Shown here in pieces: positions 1 to 6,037 of a stretch of DNA of 16,696 nt. How positions within the stretch are numbered: position 1 is the stretch's first letter; each line of letters begins with the position of its first letter. This DNA comes from a bacterium (GTDB lineage Bacteria; Patescibacteriota; Gracilibacteria; UBA1369; GCA-2718715), in the NCBI GenBank assembly GCA_030426295.1, contig JAUHYY010000009.1, positions 1 through 16,696 of the forward strand, given 5' to 3'. The translations under genes were made by a program, and so were the position numbers. The notes under the pieces are model-generated. The model did not search any database. It saw only the letters and a list, made by a program, of their open reading frames with translations, and had not been told where the DNA came from.

Positions 1-804
1 TTCTAGGATTTTTTCGAGTCTGTCCTCTAAGTAAGATTCTCCGTTGTAGTTGTCGAAATGGATCCCTCCGAGCAATTCGTAAATCTTTTTGATTTCTTGC
101 TTACTGATTTCTACTATCCATTCCCAAAGTTTTCTGTTTTCTTCGTCGCCTTCCTCAAGTTTTCTGAACTCTGCTCGCCCTTTGTCTTCGAGCGTGTCGT
201 CTTCTTCTGCTTTATTGTGGAACTCTACATATAGTTGTAGTAGTTCTGGGATTGGGTCTGATTTTACTGTTTCTTCATCACCCCATTCTTTGTATGCATA
301 CATTAACTTACCGAATTGGGTTCCCCAATCACCGATATAGTTTGTTCTTTGGATTTCGTTACCAACTTCTTCAAGAATATTTGATAGGGATTGTCCGATT
401 GCTGTTGAAAGCAAATGGTGAATTCCAAGTGGTTTTGCAATGTTTGGTGAAGAATACTCAACGATGATTTTTTCACTCTGAGTCTTTACTTCTAAAATTG
501 ACTCTTTTTTTGTCAGTAGATCAATCAAATATGAATCTGAAAAAGTGAAGTTAATGAAACCTGGGCCTGCAACTTCTACTTTTGCTACGAAGTCAGGTAG
601 TTCGAGCTCATTTATTATTTCTTCAGCTACTTCTCTTGGGTTCTTTTTATATTCAGCTGCTACCTGTAGTGAAATATTTGTTGTTAGGTCTCCATGCGAA
701 AGATCCGAAGGAGCTGACAGCTCAACTTCTTTTTCTACAAAAAGTTTTTCTACAACTTGAGACACTAAATTCTGTAGTTCAGTTTTGACTGATATAAAGT
801 TCAT
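1..804 (-). CDS. argS: Arginyl-tRNA synthetase, N-terminal part (runs off the left edge)
   Basis: Charges tRNA-Arg with arginine in the cytoplasm (class I aminoacyl-tRNA synthetase). The first 268 codons are visible from ATG at 804; the 3' part lies outside the window. Residues 1-90 resemble the ArgRS additional N-terminal domain, with the family-like stretch VAGPGFINF (78-86). The catalytic start follows: SSPNIAKP (118-125), then GIHH (127-130) where the ATP-binding HIGH motif normally sits, then IGDWGTQFG (157-165), a hallmark of ArgRS. The KMSKS region is not visible. The HIGH position is unusual: the first His is Gly and the Gly is His, although the flanks are canonical. No Shine-Dalgarno precedes the ATG. 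The gene diverges from the CorC-like gene across about 94 bp. Identification is firm; the effect of the motif change is unknown. Confidence 0.95.
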   Translation of the reverse strand, partial: MNFISVKTELQNLVSQVVEKLFVEKEVELSAPSDLSHGDLTTNISLQVAAEYKKNPREVAEEIINELELPDFVAKVEVAGPGFINFTFSDSYLIDLLTKKESILEVKTQSEKIIVEYSSPNIAKPLGIHHLLSTAIGQSLSNILEEVGNEIQRTNYIGDWGTQFGKLMYAYKEWGDEETVKSDPIPELLQLYVEFHNKAEEDDTLEDKGRAEFRKLEEGDEENRKLWEWIVEISKQEIKKIYELLGGIHFDNYNGESYLEDRLEKILE

Positions 805-830
805 CGTAGTTCTGCTTATTAACAAGCGTA

Positions 831-859
831 AGATTAGCAAATGTACTTGCTATTTTAAA
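831..859 (-). promoter_or_regulatory. Possible argS promoter (extended -10)
   Basis: Reading the minus strand, TTTAAA (859-854), a 17-bp spacer and TAATCT (836-831) preceded by TGC give an extended -10 arrangement ending 26 nt before the argS ATG. It overlaps the -35 of the divergent promoter at 847-874, so the two genes could compete for polymerase. The match is moderate, and AT-rich DNA gives chance hits. Confidence 0.35.
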
Positions 860-874
860 CCATTTTTTTATAAT
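847..874 (+). promoter_or_regulatory. Sigma-70-type promoter of the CorC-like gene
   Basis: TTGCTA (847-852), a 16-bp spacer and a perfect TATAAT (869-874). The predicted start of transcription is near 881, giving a leader of about 18 nt before ATG 899. This supports 899 as the start, because the promoter lies inside the longer open frame that begins at 785. Confidence 0.6.
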
Positions 875-898
875 AAGTTTTGTTATTTACACAATCCT

Positions 899-2134
899 AT
901 GGATCCTGACTCGTCGAGTTTAATATTACTCATAGCACTGATAATTTTATCTGGACTATTCTCAAGTTCTGAGACAGCTCTTTTCTCTCTAAGTAGGGCG
1001 AAGATCCAAGCTTTAGTAGCTGCGAATGTACGTGGAGCTAAGCTTATTGAAGCTTTAAAGAACCGACCTCAGAAGATGTTGGTGATCATTTTACTTGGTA
1101 ATAATATCGCAAATGTAGGTGCTACAGCAGTTGCAACTGTGTATTTTACTCGAGCATTTGAACATGCTGGACTCGGAGTTGCTACAGGTATAATGACTCT
1201 ACTTATTCTTGTTTTTGGTGAAGTTATTCCAAAATCAGTTGCAACTAAATTTTCTGTGAAAGTTGCTCAGTTTGTTATTTATCCACTTACTTTCCTTGAG
1301 TATGTGCTTTTCCCTATTATTTGGATTTTTGAGAAAGCACTAACAACTTTAGTAGGGGAACATATTCATCATGTTTCTGAAGAAGAAGTTAAGGCGATTG
1401 TTTCAATGGGTGCTGAAGAAGGATCAATCGAAAAACACGAGCAAGAGTTCATTGAAAATGTACTTAAATTTGATGATACGAGTGTTGAAAGTATTATGAC
1501 TCCTAGAACTGAACTTGATGCACTTGAAGCTAAGACTACTGTTGCTGATGCAATAAAATATGCAAATGAATGCGAGCATTCTCGACTTCCTGTTTATGAA
1601 GAAAGTATCGACAATATTATTGGTTTCGTTACTGTAAAAATGCTTCTGTCTCTAAGTACAGATGAAGATACTCTAGCTAAATCACTTAAAGAGATTGAGC
1701 TTTACGAATTTATTGAATCGCCTACTACACAATTAGTTAACAGCCTGTTTCTTGAATTCAAAAAGAAAAGAACACACATCGCTCTTGTTTATGATGAACA
1801 TGGAGGAGTTGAGGGTATCGTTACTATGGAAGACGTACTTGAAGAAATCGTAGGTGATATGTCTGATGAAGCTGACACAGAAGAAGAACCAATCCTAGTA
1901 CTTGCACATAATAGTATTGTTGTAGATGGAGACATTCCAGTTGAAGACGTACAAGCTGCGCTAGATATCGAAATCCCATCATATGATGATAAAGATCTAC
2001 TAAGCTGGATGATCTTAGACTTCTTAAAGAGATTCCCAGAAAAAGGTGAATCTGTAGTAATTGATCATACAAAGTTCACAGTTGAAGAGATGGAAGGAAA
2101 TAAGATCGAGAAAGTTAGAGTTGTGAAACTTTAA
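899..2134 (+). CDS. CNNM/CorC-family membrane protein with CBS pair (putative Mg2+/cation efflux, hemolysin C-like)
   Basis: A 411-residue inner-membrane protein of the DUF21-CBS-CorC_HlyC architecture, a family linked to magnesium/cobalt efflux; the exact substrate cannot be read from sequence. Residues 1-150 form the DUF21 membrane domain, with hydrophobic segments near 6-22, 60-83, 93-110 and 124-146. They carry the conserved SSSETALFS (22-30), LGNN (66-69) and GEVIPK (107-112). Residues about 195-320 form two CBS domains (MTPRTELDAL; HGGVEGIVTMEDVLEEIVGD, 301-320), a likely nucleotide-sensing module. Residues 330-411 match the C-terminal transporter-associated CorC_HlyC domain. The open frame extends upstream to 785, but ATG 899 puts the first helix at the N-terminus as in the family and lies just behind a promoter. 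No Shine-Dalgarno is seen. Length is typical of the family. Confidence 0.9.
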   Translation: MDPDSSSLILLIALIILSGLFSSSETALFSLSRAKIQALVAANVRGAKLIEALKNRPQKMLVIILLGNNIANVGATAVATVYFTRAFEHAGLGVATGIMTLLILVFGEVIPKSVATKFSVKVAQFVIYPLTFLEYVLFPIIWIFEKALTTLVGEHIHHVSEEEVKAIVSMGAEEGSIEKHEQEFIENVLKFDDTSVESIMTPRTELDALEAKTTVADAIKYANECEHSRLPVYEESIDNIIGFVTVKMLLSLSTDEDTLAKSLKEIELYEFIESPTTQLVNSLFLEFKKKRTHIALVYDEHGGVEGIVTMEDVLEEIVGDMSDEADTEEEPILVLAHNSIVVDGDIPVEDVQAALDIEIPSYDDKDLLSWMILDFLKRFPEKGESVVIDHTKFTVEEMEGNKIEKVRVVKL

Positions 2135-2154
2135 TTATCGATTGTTGATTATCG
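2134..2154 (+). repeat. Degenerate heptanucleotide repeat, 3 units
   Basis: Three consecutive 7-bp units, ATTATCG, ATTGTTG and ATTATCG, begin at the last base of the CorC-like gene's TAA stop. Units 1 and 3 are identical and unit 2 differs at two positions. The arrangement resembles the heptads at 14552-14586 and 15102-15122. Confidence 0.5.
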
Positions 2155-2222
2155 GGTGTTTTAGGGAGTCGTCAATTTTAAGAATGCGTCAATAGTAGTA
2201 AATGGTTATTTGGGTTGTATTT

Positions 2223-2231
2223 TGTTATAAT
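2223..2231 (+). promoter_or_regulatory. Extended -10 promoter for the Fn3 surface protein
   Basis: TGTTATAAT is a perfect TGn plus TATAAT extended -10 element. No good -35 is seen (TGGTTA at 2203-2208 is weak), which is normal for extended -10 promoters. It ends 36 nt before ATG 2268, predicting a leader of about 30 nt. Confidence 0.6.
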
Positions 2232-2267
2232 ACTCTGATTAATAAATAATATTTGAATCCCCTAACA

Positions 2268-3668
2268 ATGAACCTACTTAAAAAAACATTAACATTGATG
2301 TCTTGTGTGGCATTAATTGGAGTCAGTGCTACAAGTGCTGTACTTGCTCAAGATGATGAAGATATCATCGTAGAAGACGGCGTATATGATGCTGCTGTCG
2401 ATACTCTTTCTGATGTAACGAATCTTTCAGCTGAGGCTGGAGACGCAAGCGTTACTTTAAGTTGGGATTCTGTTGATGGTGCAACAGGTTATATTGTGTT
2501 CAAAGGTACTAACCCAGTAGGTTCGGGTGAGCAGTACAATCTTCCAGAAGAAGAACTTGGGGACGTAACAACATACGAAGTTACAGGTTTAACAAATGGA
2601 ACAACATATTACTTTTCAGTAGCTGCAATGAACGATCAAGCTCTTAGTGAGTCATATGGTCAAGAAGTTAGTGCTACTCCAGATGGTGAATCAGCACCTG
2701 CTGAGACTGAAATCTTAGCTGCTGAAGCTTTAGACTCAACAACTGTTAGGGTTCTATTCACTACAGATATGACACTTGATGATGTTGCTAATTCAGTAAC
2801 AATTGCTAAAGAATTTGATGATGCTCCACTTGCAGTAGGTTCTGTAAACGTGGTTGATGCTAGAACATTAGATATCGTTACTGAGGAACAAGAACCAGGT
2901 GTTTCATACCTTATTACTTATACTGGTGATGAAGTGCTTACCAGAAGTTTTCTTGGTAGCTCAAATGTTGCTACTTCTGATGAATTCATGATTGAATCAG
3001 CTGTTTCTGTTTCTGAAACTGAAATTGAAGTTAAATTCTCTGAAGAAATTGTACTTGGTGACAATCCTATAAATGAGATTGCTATCGTTCAAACTGAAGA
3101 TAATACTAAATTTTTAAATATTACAAACGTACTTCAAGATAATCAGAACCCAGCAAACATACTTATTGTTACTGATACTCATGATGCAGTTGCTTATACA
3201 ATGATTGTAACTGAGGTTACTAATTCTTTAGGTCAATCCCTTTCAGATGAAAATAGTACATTTGAATTTGGTGGATTCGGGTTCGATGGAGGTGATACTA
3301 CTCCTCCAGAAGAAGTTAGCTCGTTAAGAGCTCAACTAAGTGATCTTGCTCAAGCTGCTGTTGCAGTTACATGGGGAGCGAGTCCTAATACAGCTCAAGA
3401 TCTAGCTAACTATCTTGTTTACTTCAGTGAAGATAGAGGTGAAACTTATAGACTACTTTCTACATTAGATCCTGAAACTCTTACATTTGAAGAATCTGGG
3501 CTTCCAGAAGCAGAAGTTTATACATTTAAAGTTACTGCTAGAGATCAAGTAGGTAATGAAAGTGAAGGTAAGACTGTAAGTCTTCCGGGGACTGGTCCGG
3601 CTGGAATGCTTGCACTAGCTCTTACATCTCTTGCTGGTGGTAGACTTGCTACTAGAAGAAGAAAGTAA
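2268..3668 (+). CDS. Secreted Fn3/Ig-like surface protein with C-terminal LPGTG sorting signal
   Basis: A 466-residue exported protein, probably displayed on the cell surface; binding partner unknown. Residues 1-27 form a Sec signal peptide (KK, hydrophobic core, likely cut after AVLA before QDD). Residues about 48-138 are a fibronectin type III domain (VTLSWDSVDGATGYIVF; TTYYFSVAA). Residues about 148-240 and 243-335 look like two related bacterial Ig-like (SbsA/Big_5-type) modules: each starts with a TxxxVxF strand and contains YxITYT/YTMIVT. A second Fn3-like domain spans about 348-437. The C-terminus has LPGTG (439-443), a moderately hydrophobic stretch and RRRK at the very end, the layout of a sortase substrate. 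The start is ATG 2268; the in-frame TTG at 2253 adds only five residues. Negative charge is high, as in many surface proteins. The 3' end overlaps the convergent gene by 17 bp. No sortase gene is in the window. Confidence 0.82.
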   Translation: MNLLKKTLTLMSCVALIGVSATSAVLAQDDEDIIVEDGVYDAAVDTLSDVTNLSAEAGDASVTLSWDSVDGATGYIVFKGTNPVGSGEQYNLPEEELGDVTTYEVTGLTNGTTYYFSVAAMNDQALSESYGQEVSATPDGESAPAETEILAAEALDSTTVRVLFTTDMTLDDVANSVTIAKEFDDAPLAVGSVNVVDARTLDIVTEEQEPGVSYLITYTGDEVLTRSFLGSSNVATSDEFMIESAVSVSETEIEVKFSEEIVLGDNPINEIAIVQTEDNTKFLNITNVLQDNQNPANILIVTDTHDAVAYTMIVTEVTNSLGQSLSDENSTFEFGGFGFDGGDTTPPEEVSSLRAQLSDLAQAAVAVTWGASPNTAQDLANYLVYFSEDRGETYRLLSTLDPETLTFEESGLPEAEVYTFKVTARDQVGNESEGKTVSLPGTGPAGMLALALTSLAGGRLATRRRK

Positions 3669-4473
3669 TTGTTCCTTCTACGTCATTACGTAAAACCTTT
3701 GCATTGATTTGATTAGCTTTGTCTATCGTTTCGTAATGGGGATGATTATAACTATTGCCCTTACCTGACTGAATGATTAGATAATCGGGCGACACTTTAT
3801 TAAGAATTTCAATTGAATTGCTGGTCCTGCTACCGTGGTGACCAGCTTTCATTATGTCTGCATCAAGATTGATATTTAGCCCTAAGATCTCTTCTTCAGC
3901 TTCGTGTTCCGCGTCACCTGATAAATAGATCTTTGTGTCTTTTATTTTAAGCTGTAAGACGATTGATGCGTCGTTAACATTCTTTAGCGTTTGGCCTATC
4001 AATGACTCTATTGGGTAGATTACTTTGATCTCAATGCCACATAAATTGTAGGTTTGATTGGTTTTAGGGTAAGTGACTTTTGTGTTCTTTGTTCTGTTTA
4101 TAAACTCTGTGTAGAAACTACTTTCGTACATCACACCTGTTGTGAATAAATGTTCTACTTTATAGCGATTTAGCAGCTGTATTAGCCCGCCCATATGATC
4201 TAAGTGTGGATGGCTTAGAACCATAAGGTCTATTTTGTTTTCTGTGGCTGGCAGATGTTTGTGGATTTGATCTGTTAGATTATTAAGTGGTCCACCATCA
4301 ACTACCATGGTGCAATTGGTTGGGGTTCTTATGATAACTGCGTCGCCTTGGCCAATATCTATAAACTTTAGAGTGTAATCATGTGCGTGAGTTAGGAAGC
4401 TAAAGTTTGGGGCTAAAGTTATAAGGCTTAGTAAAAGAAGTAGGGTTATTTTCATGCAGTACTTATACTTCAT
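3652..4473 (-). CDS. Exported ComEC-like metallo-beta-lactamase-fold hydrolase
   Basis: A 273-residue protein matching the C-terminal metallo-hydrolase domain of the DNA-uptake channel ComEC, but without the ComEC membrane channel. Residues 7-30 are an N-terminal hydrophobic segment (KITLLLLLSLITLAP), so the domain is probably outside the membrane. Metal-site motifs are intact: HPHLDH (88-93, the HxHxDH signature), SGDAE (185-189) and GHHGS (211-215), with NDAS (167-170) typical of the ComEC group. IGQGDAVII (40-48) and the ending near NSYNHPHYETI (240-250) also fit. Nuclease or phosphodiesterase activity is proposed for this family; no substrate can be read here. The start may be ATG 4473 or ATG 4455: a TATAAA at 4483-4478 ends only 4 nt before 4473 and would favour 4455 if it is the -10. 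The gene is convergent with the Fn3 gene, with overlapping ends, and stops with TAG. Confidence 0.88.
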   Translation of the reverse strand: MKYKYCMKITLLLLLSLITLAPNFSFLTHAHDYTLKFIDIGQGDAVIIRTPTNCTMVVDGGPLNNLTDQIHKHLPATENKIDLMVLSHPHLDHMGGLIQLLNRYKVEHLFTTGVMYESSFYTEFINRTKNTKVTYPKTNQTYNLCGIEIKVIYPIESLIGQTLKNVNDASIVLQLKIKDTKIYLSGDAEHEAEEEILGLNINLDADIMKAGHHGSRTSNSIEILNKVSPDYLIIQSGKGNSYNHPHYETIDKANQINAKVLRNDVEGTITFFF

Positions 4474-4495
4474 GGCTTTTATACAATTCTAAACT

Positions 4496-4523
4496 TTGAC
4501 TTAAATCTTCAAATATATATAAT
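4496..4523 (+). promoter_or_regulatory. Strong sigma-70-type promoter
   Basis: TTGACT (4496-4501), a 16-bp spacer and TATAAT (4518-4523): the best consensus promoter in the window. It ends 21 nt before ATG 4545, predicting a leader of about 15 nt. It overlaps the upstream region of the divergent metallo-hydrolase gene. Confidence 0.7.
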
Positions 4524-4544
4524 CAAATCTTGTAAAAGAATTTT

Positions 4545-5933
4545 ATGGTTAGAAGAAGAGGAATTGGATTTGCTGCGAATGTAGTTGGAGCTATGGCTAT
4601 GGCGGCTGCCCCTTCTTCAAAGGCTGTGCAGGTAAATACAACTACACCTGCTCCTGTTATGCCTAATTTTGTATCTAGTAATACTGTCCCAACAACTCCT
4701 GCTCCACAGCAGCCGACTCAAGTTAGATCTGAACGTGCTGTCGAGATCGCTGAATTCAAGTTGGTTGGTAAAGATGGTAAACCTCCAAAGATCTATATTG
4801 ATGGGATGAGGGAAAGTACTCAGAGAAAACTACACGAAGCAGTAATTGGAGAAGCAAGGGATGGACATACAACAGTTGAAGGGCACCGACGATCCCACAA
4901 TGACCATGCTGGCCGTGCTCATGCGCCTGAGGGTCCTGAAATTGCGAGAGCACGAAAGTACTTCAGAATTAAGAACGTTAGAATCTCATCTTTAGAAGAC
5001 CTAGGAACACCTGTTCGTATAGACAGAATGGCTTTAACTAGACAAGATGGGACAAAGCTTAAAGAATACGACCGTGAGGATCTTGAAAATTGTAACGAAG
5101 CTGGTATTCAAGTACGAGTAAGAACTTATAAGACATTAGTAGCACCTCGCGAAAATCCCAGAAAAGTTGCAAGACAAAAGAGGGAAGGAACATATCAAAC
5201 TCCAAAAAAGAAAGTAAGGGTACAAAGAGAATTCTTCTTATATGTTCATCCTTCACATCTAGATGCGTATGTTGGTGCTATAGATGCAAAAATTGCTAAG
5301 ACAATTCAACAAATTGAAGGTGATAAACTAAGGCTAAAGAATACAAATGTACTAAAAGATCGACACACAATCGAATACTATATCGAAAAGAATTTAGAGG
5401 AACTTGCTGAACTGCAAGCTGAAAGAGAGTTAATTCATTACAAGCCAACTCTTGAAGAGGAAAGAAAGGAAATGGAAGACAAGACAGGTGGGAAAGTAGT
5501 TTTTGATGATAAGCTTCTAAAAAACTTTAGAGCTATTTTAACTGCGATTAAAGATAGTCATAAACGAAGACGATTCAAGGCTGTCCAACAACGTGGCGGG
5601 GTTAGAGAACTAAGAGATGGCCTCATGACTCCGGAAGAAGCTATTGCTTTAGACAATGCTGATAAAGCCAATCTAAGTACAAATCAGGCTGCAGCTTTTG
5701 ATTATGACTGGATAGATATGGACATTGACCCTGGAATTATTGACTGGGATATTGTTGATCGTTTTGAAGGAGAAAAGATTGATTTAGAATTAGAAGAGGC
5801 TGGACGCAAAGAAGAAGCTTCAAGACTTGAAGCTGAAGCTGAACTTGCTGATATTCCGAGTTTTGAAGAAGCATATTTAGACTGGTTCAACAGCCTGAAT
5901 AATGACCCGTCTCAAAAACAGGCTGCACAGTAG
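4545..5933 (+). CDS. Hypothetical protein: signal-like N-terminus, P/T-rich linker, coiled coil, acidic tail
   Basis: I do not recognise this 462-residue protein. Residues 1-26 (RRR, then an Ala/Gly/Val/Met-rich stretch ending AAAPSSKA) could be a weak signal peptide or a short anchor. Residues 30-60 are rich in Pro, Thr, Asn and Gln, as in an extracellular linker. Residues 63-235 are mixed, with a very basic segment (about 198-228: PRENPRKVARQKR, then PKKKVRVQRE). Residues about 241-312 are heptad-like and probably coiled coil. Residues 385-450 are strongly acidic and aromatic (YDWIDMDID; IIDWDIVDRFEG; LDWFNSLNND). There is one Cys (183), and no enzyme motif or clear transmembrane helix after residue 25. 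The gene starts right behind the strongest promoter seen, so it is probably well expressed. Stop is TAG. A structural or envelope-associated role is possible, but no function can be assigned. Confidence 0.75.
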   Translation: MVRRRGIGFAANVVGAMAMAAAPSSKAVQVNTTTPAPVMPNFVSSNTVPTTPAPQQPTQVRSERAVEIAEFKLVGKDGKPPKIYIDGMRESTQRKLHEAVIGEARDGHTTVEGHRRSHNDHAGRAHAPEGPEIARARKYFRIKNVRISSLEDLGTPVRIDRMALTRQDGTKLKEYDREDLENCNEAGIQVRVRTYKTLVAPRENPRKVARQKREGTYQTPKKKVRVQREFFLYVHPSHLDAYVGAIDAKIAKTIQQIEGDKLRLKNTNVLKDRHTIEYYIEKNLEELAELQAERELIHYKPTLEEERKEMEDKTGGKVVFDDKLLKNFRAILTAIKDSHKRRRFKAVQQRGGVRELRDGLMTPEEAIALDNADKANLSTNQAAAFDYDWIDMDIDPGIIDWDIVDRFEGEKIDLELEEAGRKEEASRLEAEAELADIPSFEEAYLDWFNSLNNDPSQKQAAQ

Positions 5934-5972
5934 ATAAACAACCTCACGCACTCTAAATCTTAAGTTCCTGTC

Positions 5973-5991
5973 AATAGGTTTGAGTCCTATT
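5973..5991 (+). other. Small inverted repeat after the hypothetical gene
   Basis: AATAGG, a 7-nt loop and CCTATT form a perfect 6-bp stem about 40 nt after the TAG stop. No T-run follows, so it is not a canonical intrinsic terminator. It might be an RNA 3'-end hairpin or chance. Confidence 0.25.
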
Positions 5992-6037
5992 TAAAGCCAT
6001 TTACCTATAGAATCATGGTGGTTAATTATTGTCATAT

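Noticed and set aside
711..723. Palindrome GAGCTGACAGCTC
   Set aside because: It lies inside conserved argS coding sequence with no context for an operator; probably chance.
89..788. Several Ser-rich plus-strand open frames across the first 0.8 kb
   Set aside because: They are antisense to argS, which matches its family along the whole stretch; the Ser/Phe-rich translations are typical shadows of an AT-rich gene.
785..898. N-terminal extension of the CorC-like protein
   Set aside because: It adds 38 unlike residues, contains the best promoter for the gene and overlaps the argS start region; ATG 899 fits the family N-terminus.
2295..2306. LMSC in the Fn3 protein's leader as a lipoprotein box
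   Set aside because: The Cys comes before the hydrophobic core rather than after it, and a good signal-peptidase I site (AVLA) follows.
6029..6037. TTG start for the P-type ATPase
   Set aside because: Not excluded (GGTGG lies upstream), but ATG 6038 gives the usual N-terminus and all other starts in the window are ATG.
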